14,036 bases of DNA from Planctomycetales bacterium. GTDB taxonomy: Bacteria; Planctomycetota; UBA11346. The notes under the pieces were generated by a model that saw only the letters and a list, made by a program, of their open reading frames with translations, had not been told where the DNA came from and made no database searches. Of this stretch, positions 1 to 7,177 are shown piece by piece (position 1 is the first letter of the stretch; the number at the start of each line of letters is the position of its first letter). The position numbers were made by a program, and so were the translations under genes. Location of the stretch: contig JANYGY010000129.1 in assembly GCA_025362255.1 (NCBI GenBank), positions 1-14,036 on the forward strand. The letters run 5' to 3'.

Positions 1-1496
1 AACTCGAAAAAAATCAGACCTCCAAAATCATCGAAGAAACATTTGGTTCATTCAATATCGGGGTACAGGTGGTGAATGCTGCCCGGGGACCCGTGGTCAC
101 CCAATATGAAATGCGCCTGCTCGATCAGGGGATGCGGGTCAACAAGGTCGAAGGCTTCGAAAAAGATCTCCAGATGCGGCTCGGCACCGAAGGCATCCGC
201 ATCGTCGCCCCCCTGCCCAACAAGAATACGATCGGCGTTGAAGTCCCGAATCGGGTCAAAGAAGCGGTCGTCATGCGTGATCTGGTCGAAGAGATCGATC
301 CTGCGACGATGACCTTGCCGATCGTCCTTGGGCGGGATGCGATCGGTCGGCCGATGATCGCCGACTTGGCCAAGGCTCCGCATCTGCTGGTCGCCGGCGC
401 CACCGGTATGGGCAAGTCGGTGTGCATGAATGCGATGATCTGTTCGATCCTGTTGTTCAAGGGACCGGATGAAGTGAAGTTCATCATGATCGATCCGAAG
501 ATGGTCGAACTCGCGGGTTATGAGGATATTCCGCACCTGCTGACGCCGCCGATCACGGACATGACCAAAGCCCACGCTGCCCTTGAATGGGCCTGCAAGA
601 CCATGGATGAACGCTATGAAGCGCTGAAGGCCACCGGCGTGCGCGACATCATGAGTTTCAATGCCCTGGGCGAAGACGAGATCAGTTTCCGCTTGGCTAA
701 AAAAAGTCTGCGCCTTGAAGATCTCGCGCATGGCGAAGCGCACATGCCGTACATCGTCGTGCTGGTCGACGAATACGCCGACTTGATGATGGTGAACAAG
801 GAGGTCGAGAAATCGATCGTGCGTCTAGCGGCAAAAAGTCGTGCCTGCGGCATCCATGTCATCCTCACCACGCAACGCCCGTCGGCCGATGTCGTCACCG
901 GTTTGATCAAGTCAAACCTGCCGTGCCGGTGCTGTTTCCGGGTGGTCGACAAATCCAACTCGCGCGTCGTCCTGGATGTCTCGGGTGCGGAAAATCTCTT
1001 GGGCAAAGGCGACATGCTGTTCTTGATGCCGGGCACCAGTTTCCCGATTCGCGGGCAAGGGGTGTGGCTGAAGGACAAGGAAATCGAAGCCATCGTCGAG
1101 CATGCGAAAAGCCAAGGCTCGCCGACCTACAACGATGAAGTCCTGAAGGTCGGTGCAGTCGCGATGACCGGTGATGGCGACGGCGAGGGCGACGAGGCTG
1201 GTACCCCGGGCACCGAGTGGCTGACCGATCGCCAATTCCACGAAGCCGTGCAATGCATGTTCCGCTACAATCGCACCGGCGCCGATTTTTTCCGGCGAAA
1301 GATGGGCGTCGGTTACAACAAGGCGACCGCCTTCGTCGAACACCTCGAAGATCTCGGGTTTCTCGGCAAGCAAAAAGCCAGCGCCCTGCGCGAGATCACC
1401 AAAAGCTGGGACGACTGGATCGAACTGCTCAAAGCCCAAGGCGTCACCTGGACCGAGGATGACGAACTTTATCACAACCCGATCACCGGGCGTTGA
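1..1496 (+). CDS. ftsK: FtsK/SpoIIIE-family DNA translocase, C-terminal part (5' truncated by window edge)
   Basis: This is the motor part of the hexameric, ATP-driven, double-stranded DNA pump that clears chromosome ends from the division septum. The frame is open from position 3 with no stop, and its first residues (KIIEETFGSF, then VVNAARGPVVTQYE) match the conserved start of the FtsK alpha subdomain, so the GTG at 69 is internal. Counting from that GTG, Walker A is GATGMGKS at about 110-117, Walker B is VVLVDEYADL at about 230-239, and the ATPase signature TTQRPS lies at about 267-272. An acidic linker (about 368-377) leads to a winged-helix gamma domain (about 383-440) with the family signature GYNKA. 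The N-terminal membrane segments and linker are off the window. About 32 residues follow the point where FtsK proteins usually end, just after the gamma domain. The TGA is at 1494-1496. The gene is convergent with crcB. Family assignment is secure. Confidence 0.95.
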   Translation, partial: LEKNQTSKIIEETFGSFNIGVQVVNAARGPVVTQYEMRLLDQGMRVNKVEGFEKDLQMRLGTEGIRIVAPLPNKNTIGVEVPNRVKEAVVMRDLVEEIDPATMTLPIVLGRDAIGRPMIADLAKAPHLLVAGATGMGKSVCMNAMICSILLFKGPDEVKFIMIDPKMVELAGYEDIPHLLTPPITDMTKAHAALEWACKTMDERYEALKATGVRDIMSFNALGEDEISFRLAKKSLRLEDLAHGEAHMPYIVVLVDEYADLMMVNKEVEKSIVRLAAKSRACGIHVILTTQRPSADVVTGLIKSNLPCRCCFRVVDKSNSRVVLDVSGAENLLGKGDMLFLMPGTSFPIRGQGVWLKDKEIEAIVEHAKSQGSPTYNDEVLKVGAVAMTGDGDGEGDEAGTPGTEWLTDRQFHEAVQCMFRYNRTGADFFRRKMGVGYNKATAFVEHLEDLGFLGKQKASALREITKSWDDWIELLKAQGVTWTEDDELYHNPITGR

Positions 1497-1519
1497 GCGG
1501 CTGACAGTCCATTCCGCTC
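1495..1519. terminator. Weak inverted repeat between ftsK and crcB
   Basis: GAGCGG (1495-1500) is complementary to CCGCTC (1514-1519), giving a 6-bp stem with a 13-nt loop. It lies in the 27-nt space between two convergent genes and begins inside the ftsK stop codon. There is no T-run on either side, so a bidirectional, non-canonical terminator is only a guess from position. Confidence 0.25.
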
Positions 1520-1523
1520 CGCA

Positions 1524-1883
1524 TCAGACGCGACCTGCGCTCAACCACACGGCCCCGAGGCACAGGACCATCGATAGCGCGACATAGGCCAAGGCCTTTG
1601 CGGTTTCGCCGTTGTGCAGCAGGTCCACGGTCTGCAATCCGAATGACGAGAAGGTCGTGAATCCGCCGAGGATTCCGATCATCACCAGAGGTTTTACCCA
1701 CGGTTTGTCGCTGATTCCGGCAGCCACGCCGATCAGGGCGCAGCCGACCACGTTCACTACCAGCGTACCCCACGGGAATGTCGGCCAGAGCAGTGCCAAG
1801 CGGGAATCAACCGCCCCGGCGAGCAGATAGCGCGCAACGCTGCCCAACGCTCCACCGCCTGCGATCATCAAAAGGTCGTTCAT
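1524..1883 (-). CDS. crcB: Fluoride-specific ion channel CrcB/FluC
   Basis: This 119-residue protein is a small, four-helix membrane channel that exports fluoride and works as an antiparallel dimer. Family signatures visible in order are GGGALGSVARY near residue 9, WGTLVVNVVGC near 38-48, and GGFTTFSSFG near 73-82; the last holds the Phe/Thr/Ser residues that line the pore and the sodium site in characterised Fluc channels. Hydrophobic stretches fit four transmembrane helices, and the length is typical (about 120-130). The start ATG (complement of 1881-1883) fits the conserved N-terminus, although no good Shine-Dalgarno precedes it. It is a stand-alone gene, convergent with ftsK and divergent from the lipoprotein gene. 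No fluoride riboswitch consensus was found upstream; a hairpin is present there instead (1913-1939). Confidence 0.93.
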   Translation of the reverse strand: MNDLLMIAGGGALGSVARYLLAGAVDSRLALLWPTFPWGTLVVNVVGCALIGVAAGISDKPWVKPLVMIGILGGFTTFSSFGLQTVDLLHNGETAKALAYVALSMVLCLGAVWLSAGRV

Positions 1884-1912
1884 CGGTGGCGAGAATGGGA
1901 GATGATCGTGGT

Positions 1913-1939
1913 GGACAAGTTCCGCTGATCGACTTGCCC
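1913..1939 (-). promoter_or_regulatory. Hairpin in the crcB 5' leader
   Basis: Read on the minus strand, GGGCAAGT and ACTTGTCC form an 8-bp stem with an 11-nt loop, preceded by a run of eight T and lying about 30 nt upstream of the crcB ATG. On the minus strand all eight positions pair (one G-U); on the plus strand that position becomes an A-C mismatch. If it acts as RNA, it therefore belongs to the crcB transcript. The T-run lies before the stem rather than after it, so it is not an intrinsic terminator. Function is unknown. Confidence 0.3.
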
Positions 1940-2021
1940 AAAAAAAAGCGCCCCAGCAGAATCTCCTCCACCTCCGTATGGCGGATTGAGTTCAACGCCT
2001 CACCCCCCAGAGTTGCCTTTT

Positions 2022-3533
2022 ATGCGCCTTCCCCTGCTTTTTGGTTCTGTCCTTCTTTTGGCCGCCTGCGGTGGACCGGACGCGGTGCGTTCGCTGTATC
2101 CTGATGGCACGGTGATGGCCGAGGGGCAGACCACGCGCAAAAAACAATTCGGGCCGTGGACCTATTTTTATCCCTCGGGTGGCAAGCAAGCAGCCGGCGC
2201 CTGGGACAACGACAAGCAAGTCGGCCCGTGGCAGTGGTGGTTCGCCGATGGAACTGCCCAATTTTCCGGAACATATTTAGCAGGTGGGCTGCGTGATGGC
2301 ACGTGGCAGGCATGGCATGCATCCGGCAAGCTGGCCAGCGAAGGCAGCTATCGCTTTGATCGCCAAGATGGCGCGTGGCGCTATTGGCACGCGGACGGCA
2401 GCGATTTCGCCAGCGGCAGTTTCGATTTCGGCGTCAAGCATGGCTGGTGGATCAAGCAGGGCATCGATGGCAAACCGATGGAATCGGGGCTTTTCGTCAA
2501 AGGATTGAAAGTCGGGCCGTGGACCACCTGGACCGAAGGCATTGCCAAGGTGATCGATCTGGGAGTTCCAGCGGGGGCTAGCGCCGCATGGAACGGACGC
2601 ACCTGGGTGTTGTCCGGCGCCGGCCTCAGTGCGCAGGTGCGGTTTGCCGAGGAGGGTGTCCCTGATCAGCTGACCCTCGCGAATGATGGTCGCACCACCA
2701 CCCAACTGCCGGCCGGTCTGGCCTTGTTCAAAGCCGATTTAAGTACGCTGATTCCCGCAGTTGGCGTTGCCCCAGCTCCGCTACCCCCGGTGCTTCCCAC
2801 GTCGGAATCAACGCCGCACGGATTGACCCGGGTGAGTTCACCGGTTCCCCCTTCGGCGCCGATCGCCCCAGCCGCCGAAGCCCAGATCGAGCTACCGGCG
2901 GTCGGCTTGTCACCGACACCAGTCATCCCGACGGTGCTCGCCAAGGGCGACCTGGGCAACGCGGACATGCTCATCCGCACCTATACCAACGGCCCGGATC
3001 CGCTCGCTGATGATGAATATTCGCGCGGGACATTCGGGGTGAAAAGTGGTGACCCGGCAGCCCGGGCTTTGCTGAATAAAATGTTGCCGCAAACGCGTTT
3101 TCTGTCATCGACGGGCACGGTGATCGATCTGACCCGTTTGAAGAAACCAGTCGTGGTCTGCCTGATGCGTGGTTTTTCTGGCCAGGTGTGCATCTATTGC
3201 GCGACCCAGACCGCCGCCATCGCCAACAATTATCAGAAATTCACCAACGCCGGAGCCGAAGTCGTGGTCATCTATCCGGGGCCGACCGAATCGGTGCCGG
3301 CCTTCGTCCAGGCGGTTCAGAGCCTGCGCAAGGATCCTCCGCCGATGCCGATCGGCCTGGATGTCAGTCTGCTGCTGGTGCGGGGCTTGGGCGTTGAGGA
3401 AAATCTCGCCAAGCCGACGTCCCTGATCATCGATACCGACGGAAAAATCGTGTACGCCTATATCGGGGCTTCGATGGCGGATCGGCCAAGCGTCGAGGAC
3501 TTGTTGCAAGCTCTGCGCAAGGTCGTGAAATAA
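2022..3533 (+). CDS. MORN-repeat lipoprotein with C-terminal thioredoxin/AhpC-like domain
   Basis: This is a predicted exported lipoprotein of 503 residues. I chose ATG 2022 over the in-frame TTG 1986 because it gives a clean lipoprotein signal: a hydrophobic stretch ending in lipobox LAAC, with the lipidated Cys at 16. Residues 28-170 carry about six MORN_2-type repeats with a 24-25 residue period, each opening with G-(P/T/A/W)-W at 44, 68, 93, 117, 141 and 165. A Pro/Ala-rich linker (about 245-305) follows. Residues about 345-503 look like a redoxin (AhpC/TSA, PRX-like2) domain: RGFSGQVCIYC at 383-393 gives a CxxC pair (C390, C393), and KPTSLIIDTDGKIVY at 464-478 has the cis-Pro and strand typical of thioredoxin folds. 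A role in thiol-disulfide or peroxide chemistry outside the cytoplasm is inference. The kinase gene starts 4 nt after its stop, suggesting co-translation. Confidence 0.8.
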   Translation: MRLPLLFGSVLLLAACGGPDAVRSLYPDGTVMAEGQTTRKKQFGPWTYFYPSGGKQAAGAWDNDKQVGPWQWWFADGTAQFSGTYLAGGLRDGTWQAWHASGKLASEGSYRFDRQDGAWRYWHADGSDFASGSFDFGVKHGWWIKQGIDGKPMESGLFVKGLKVGPWTTWTEGIAKVIDLGVPAGASAAWNGRTWVLSGAGLSAQVRFAEEGVPDQLTLANDGRTTTQLPAGLALFKADLSTLIPAVGVAPAPLPPVLPTSESTPHGLTRVSSPVPPSAPIAPAAEAQIELPAVGLSPTPVIPTVLAKGDLGNADMLIRTYTNGPDPLADDEYSRGTFGVKSGDPAARALLNKMLPQTRFLSSTGTVIDLTRLKKPVVVCLMRGFSGQVCIYCATQTAAIANNYQKFTNAGAEVVVIYPGPTESVPAFVQAVQSLRKDPPPMPIGLDVSLLLVRGLGVEENLAKPTSLIIDTDGKIVYAYIGASMADRPSVEDLLQALRKVVK

Positions 3534-3537
3534 CTAC

Positions 3538-5343
3538 GTGACCGACACCGCAAAAACCGTCATCAGCGACCGCCAACCCACCGCCAAGCACGCACGGGAT
3601 ACGCAGGCGACGCAGATGGGTCACGATGCTTCAATCGAGCATCTTGGGCAGCAGGCTCCTGTGCCCAAATCGGGCCAGGCTGCTTCGCCCCCGCCGGCGT
3701 CGCCGATTCCAGACGTCATCCTCGAATCCGAGTTGGGTCGAGGCGGCATGGGCGTGGTCTATCGCGGGCGGCAGATCTATTTGGATCGTACCGTGGCGGT
3801 GAAGTTGCTGCTGGTGCAAGGCGCCGATGGTCAGGAATTCGTCCGTCGATTCCAACGTGAGGCCAAGATCCTCGCCAGCCTGGCCCATCCCAACATCGTC
3901 AGCTGCTATCAGGCGGGCGTCACGGCCGCCAACAGTCCTTACCTGGTGATGGAATTCATCGATGGCCCAACCTTGAAGGATTGGATCGCTCAGCACGGTC
4001 GGGTGCCCGTCCGTCAGGCCTTGGCCCTGACCAGGGATCTGGCCAAGGCGCTCGATCACGCGCATGAGAACGGGATCATCCATCGCGATGTGAAACCGGA
4101 GAACGTCCTGCTTGCGCGCAAGATCACGTCTGGCGATCCGGATCAATTCCCCTACACCGCCAAACTTGTCGATCTCGGTTTGGCTCGACCAAGTCAACCC
4201 GCCGGCGACATGAATCTGACTCGCCAAGGCGCGGTGCTGGGCACGCCCTCGACGATGTCGCCAGAGCAGTTCGATGATCCTGAAAATGTTGATTATCGGG
4301 CGGACATCTACGGACTGGGGTGCGTGCTGTACCACGCCCTGGTCGGCAAACCCGCGTTCGACGGCAAAACCTTGGCGGCGATCGTCACCGCCAAGGTGTC
4401 GGGCGAGATTCCGCAAGCGACCCGCGCCAAGGCCGATGTGCCGCTGCCCGTCAATCAATTGACCTGCGACCTGCTCGCCCCTGATCGCGATCAACGGCCG
4501 CAGAGTTATCGGGAAATCATCGAACGCTGCGATTTCCTGCTGAGTGGCGACACCCACCAGCTCGGCAAACAGGGCAACCGCTCGGCGTGGATCGGAGTTG
4601 CCGCGGCGGTGATCATCTGTGGCGGTTCGGCCCTCGCCTGGCTGGCCAATCGCCCCGGTGAACATGCCCCTGCAATCCCGGAGCCGGCTGGCGCCAAGAT
4701 TTCCCCGACGGCAACTTCTTCCCCGACGACAACAAGCGTGCCCGCGGTTATTCGACCTCCGTTAAGTGCGCTGACGGATGCCGATTTCGGGCCGGCGGCG
4801 CCGTTGTGGCTGTTTGATCAGGCGAAGCGACTCAAGGACTGGACCAACGGCCCGGACGCGCAGTGGGTCTCTTCCGAAAATCGTGACGATGCACTGACCG
4901 GGCTGCACGGCCGGATCTTGCGTGATCTGGGGCCGCTTCCGGGTCGGATCTCTTGTCTCGTCCATCATCAGAACGGGGCGCAAAACGCAGATCCACATTC
5001 AGACACGGCGCAGATCGGCGTTGAACTCAGCAATGGCGGCAGGATCGAACTGACGCTATCGAATCTCGGCGGGATCATTTTTGCGACGATCAACAGCTAC
5101 AAGATCGGTGAGGAGGTTCCTTACCATTCGCAGGGGCCCATCTCGTTTCCCGCGGGAAAACCCATTCCCGTCACCCTCACCCTGCGTGACGATACCTTGA
5201 TCGCGGCGGTTGACGGCAATCCCCTGTCCCCGATCGACCTGCCCGCTGCCCCCACCCGATTATGCCTGTCGGCCAACATCAAGGCCCCCGCCGAGGCGCT
5301 ACCAATCGAGGTCAGTGCCCTGAACGTGCGCCGCTTGAAATAA
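3538..5343 (+). CDS. Transmembrane Hanks-type serine/threonine protein kinase
   Basis: This 601-residue protein has an N-terminal kinase domain, one membrane helix and an outer domain. A low-complexity leader (1-57) precedes the kinase core (about 60-337). Visible catalytic elements are the Gly-rich loop GRGGMG (67-72), VAVK with Lys89, the alpha-C Glu near 108, the HRDVKPEN catalytic loop (182-189, Asp184, Asn189), DLG (212-214) in place of DFG, GTPSTMSPEQ (235-244), and DIYGLG (256-261). All key residues are present, so it should be active. One hydrophobic segment (about 350-370) is followed by a Pro/Thr-rich stalk and a beta-rich region (about 415-601) that resembles the DUF1080/concanavalin-like jelly rolls common in PVC bacteria; that resemblance is tentative. 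The GTG start lies 4 nt after the lipoprotein stop with no clear Shine-Dalgarno of its own, suggesting translational coupling. Ligand and substrates are unknown. Confidence 0.9.
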   Translation: MTDTAKTVISDRQPTAKHARDTQATQMGHDASIEHLGQQAPVPKSGQAASPPPASPIPDVILESELGRGGMGVVYRGRQIYLDRTVAVKLLLVQGADGQEFVRRFQREAKILASLAHPNIVSCYQAGVTAANSPYLVMEFIDGPTLKDWIAQHGRVPVRQALALTRDLAKALDHAHENGIIHRDVKPENVLLARKITSGDPDQFPYTAKLVDLGLARPSQPAGDMNLTRQGAVLGTPSTMSPEQFDDPENVDYRADIYGLGCVLYHALVGKPAFDGKTLAAIVTAKVSGEIPQATRAKADVPLPVNQLTCDLLAPDRDQRPQSYREIIERCDFLLSGDTHQLGKQGNRSAWIGVAAAVIICGGSALAWLANRPGEHAPAIPEPAGAKISPTATSSPTTTSVPAVIRPPLSALTDADFGPAAPLWLFDQAKRLKDWTNGPDAQWVSSENRDDALTGLHGRILRDLGPLPGRISCLVHHQNGAQNADPHSDTAQIGVELSNGGRIELTLSNLGGIIFATINSYKIGEEVPYHSQGPISFPAGKPIPVTLTLRDDTLIAAVDGNPLSPIDLPAAPTRLCLSANIKAPAEALPIEVSALNVRRLK

Positions 5344-5401
5344 TTGGAGTAGAAATGGTCCACGAACGGAATTTTACACGAACAACGCGGAGCAATCGGC
5401 G

Positions 5402-6354
5402 GTGAAGATCACCTTTCTGGGGACTTCAGCCGGAACGCCGACGCGCTTGCGCAATGTCACTGCTCAGGCGTTGAGTTTTGATCACGGCGGCTTGTGGTTG
5501 CTCGACTGCGGCGAAGGGACCCAGCACCAATTCATGCGCACCGGGCTGAAATCAGGACGCTGCGAGCGGATCCTGATCACCCATCTGCATGGCGACCACG
5601 TATATGGGCTGCCCGGAATGCTGTCCTGCATCGGCATTCACGGACGCACCGAACCGGTCGAGATCTGCGGTCCGGTCGGCCTGCGCGAATTCCTCGACAC
5701 CGTTCTGCGGATCAGCGAAGCCACCTGCCCTACGCGCTGCACATCAGCGAAATCACTTCGGATGCCCAGGCTCTGCCGCCCCTTGCCGGGTGGCAGGTCA
5801 CGGCTCATCCATTGAGCCATCGGGTCCGTTGCTGGGGTTACGTGCTGCGCGAAGCGGATCGCCCAGGGCGATTTCACCCTGATCGGGCGAAGCGCATTGG
5901 AGTTCCCGAAGGCGCTCTATTCGGCCAGCTGCAACGCGGTGAAGGGGTTCGCCTCGACGATGGACGCATCGTCTTGTCGGGTGACGTCATGGATCCGCCC
6001 CGGGCTGGTCGGGTGCTGGCGTTGCTTGGCGACACCAGTGACGCTGAAGGCATCGTAGCGGCCGCCCGAGGGTGCGATCTGCTGGTCTGCGAAACCACTT
6101 ATGATGCCGGACGCGACGCCAAAGCTCGCGCATGGGGCCATAGCACGACCACGATGACCGGTGAACTTGCCCGGCGCATACATGCCAAAAACCTGATCAT
6201 CACTCATTTCAGCAGCCGCTATACCGAATCAGACGACGGAAATTCCGCAGGAAATCTGATGTCAGTCGAAACCCTGCTCGCCGAAACCCGACTTGCCTGC
6301 CCCGGAACCGCGGTGCTCGCGGCAAGTGATCTGTGGAGCTACGAGATCAGCTAG
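5402..6354 (+). pseudogene. rnz: Ribonuclease Z (tRNA 3' processing endonuclease), interrupted by a -1 frameshift
   Basis: This metallo-beta-lactamase-fold enzyme removes 3' trailers from pre-tRNA using two zinc ions. The first part (GTG 5402 to about 5722) encodes FLGTSAGTP, DCGEGTQHQ and the zinc motif THLHGDH (residues 60-66). The rest continues in another frame (about 5722 to the TAG at 6354) with HLPYALHISEI, the LSH histidine, the LSGDV aspartate, CETTYD and the C-terminal THFSSRY signature. The break falls exactly where the family reads L-x-x-(S/T)-x-x-H-L-x-Y. Restoring one C in the run at 5721-5722 gives SEAHLPYAL and a 317-residue protein, the normal length. GGAG at 5389-5392 lies 9 nt before the start. 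Both halves are perfectly conserved in motif terms, so this is either an assembly or read error or a very recent mutation. An essential role in tRNA maturation makes an error the likelier cause. Confidence 0.85.
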
Positions 6355-6411
6355 AAATGGTCGCCCTGGATCTGTGGTTGCCGTAACCGACTGCGGCAGA
6401 AACTCCGGCGC

Positions 6412-6972
6412 ATGATTCGTAAAAATCCTCAAGGCATGCTGCCCGTCATCCATGAGTCGGCCTATGTCGACCAGACTGCAATCATCTGCGGCAAGATCAT
6501 CATCGGTGAAAATGTCTTCATCGGCCCCTACGCGGTGATCCGTGCCGACGAGGTCGACGCCAACGGCGACATGGAAGCGATCACCATCGGTTCGAATTCC
6601 AACATCCAGGATGGAGTGGTGATCCATTCCAAAGCAGGTGGCAAGGTCGTAATCGGCGAATTTTGTTCGATCGCTCACCGTTCGATCGTTCATGGTCCGT
6701 GCGAGATTGGCGACCGGGTGTTCATCGGCTTCAACAGTGTGGTGTTCAATTGCTCGGTCGGCAGCGGCTGCGTCATCCGTCACAACAGCGTGATCGAAAA
6801 TTGCCACCTGCCCGCGAATTTCCACATCCCCTCGACCACCACCATCCACAGTGACGCTGACATCGCGCAAGTGCCGCACGTCAACGCCGATGCGAGTTCG
6901 TTTTCCGAATCCGTCGCAATGACCAACATGGAGTTGGTCAAAGGGTACAAGAAGCTCGCCAACGAATTCTGA
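6412..6972 (+). CDS. Gamma-class carbonic anhydrase (Cam-like, left-handed beta-helix)
   Basis: This 186-residue protein should interconvert CO2 and bicarbonate as a trimer with metals at subunit interfaces. Hexapeptide repeats such as IIIGENVFIG and VVIGEFCSIA form the beta-helix. Residues aligning with archaeal Cam are Arg44 and Asp46 (VIRADE), Gln66 (NIQDG), and the metal ligands His72, His89 and His94 (SIAHRSIVHGP). Glu47 sits at the position of Cam Glu62. The C-terminal helix (TNMELVKGYKK) matches the end of Cam, including the Asn. The loop carrying the Cam proton-shuttle Glu84 is missing: the first two His are 17 residues apart here, against 36 in Cam. A generic hexapeptide transferase is unlikely because all three His are in place. 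The gene lies 57 nt after rnz with no obvious Shine-Dalgarno. Confidence 0.85.
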   Translation: MIRKNPQGMLPVIHESAYVDQTAIICGKIIIGENVFIGPYAVIRADEVDANGDMEAITIGSNSNIQDGVVIHSKAGGKVVIGEFCSIAHRSIVHGPCEIGDRVFIGFNSVVFNCSVGSGCVIRHNSVIENCHLPANFHIPSTTTIHSDADIAQVPHVNADASSFSESVAMTNMELVKGYKKLANEF

Positions 6973-7057
6973 GAGGCTGCTTGCATCGCCGTGACCTTAG
7001 TTGCATGCTTTTCCCCGCACATGCACCTGTCCGAATCGTTTCTGCTTCGTGCCCGAC

Positions 7058-7173
7058 TTATGGAGGGGTTCACCTCGCTCTCTCACTGAGAGACGATGGC
7101 TTGAACCCCCTGCCGGGGGATTTGCGGTCTGCTTCCGGACCTAACCTCGGCATTTCTCCCTAAACCTCCATAA
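7058..7173 (+). promoter_or_regulatory. Candidate structured leader RNA upstream of leuA (three-way junction)
   Basis: Nested inverted repeats fill this gap. P1 is TTATGGAGG (7058-7066) with CCTCCATAA (7165-7173), 9 perfect bp. P2 abuts it: GGTTCA (7067-7072) with TGAACC (7102-7107), capped by TCTCTC/GAGAGA (7079-7084 and 7088-7093) with a 3-nt loop. P3 is TGCCG (7111-7115) with CGGCA (7148-7152), plus two G-C pairs and an inner GGTC/GACC (7126-7129 and 7138-7141). An alternative hairpin, CCCCC-TGCC-GGGGG (7106-7119), would break P2 and P3, as expected of a switch. The element ends 29 nt before the leuA ATG, so a cis-regulatory role is the simplest reading. The stems are palindromic, so the sequence does not fix the strand. 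I do not recognise it as a known riboswitch class. Confidence 0.45.
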
Positions 7174-7177
7174 CGCT

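Noticed and set aside
1913..1950. Hairpin plus A-run read as an intrinsic terminator
   Set aside because: The T-run is upstream of the stem on the minus strand, and on the plus strand the stem is followed by A, so neither strand has the stem-then-T order.
1884..1985. Fluoride riboswitch before crcB
   Set aside because: Consensus blocks GATGG-GTTC and GGCTGATG are not present on the minus strand.
3631..4665. Long open frame antisense to the kinase gene
   Set aside because: The plus strand encodes an intact kinase domain here; the antisense translation is Arg/His/Gln-rich shadow sequence.
5349..6363. Repeated TAGAAATGGTC before and after ribonuclease Z (about 5349 and 6353)
   Set aside because: Only 11 bases match, with no extension and no other repeat or mobile-element hallmark, so chance is sufficient.
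7058..7173. TPP riboswitch in the leuA leader (CTGAGAG followed by TTGAACC)
   Set aside because: Only these two short blocks resemble the consensus. The conserved 3' half of the TPP aptamer (TGATC, TAAT, GCG-AGGGA) is absent, and leuA is not a usual TPP target.
7058..7173. tRNA or T-box in the leuA gap
   Set aside because: No cloverleaf with a GTTCRA T-loop and a 7-bp acceptor can be drawn, and the T-box signature GGGTGGNACCGCG is missing.
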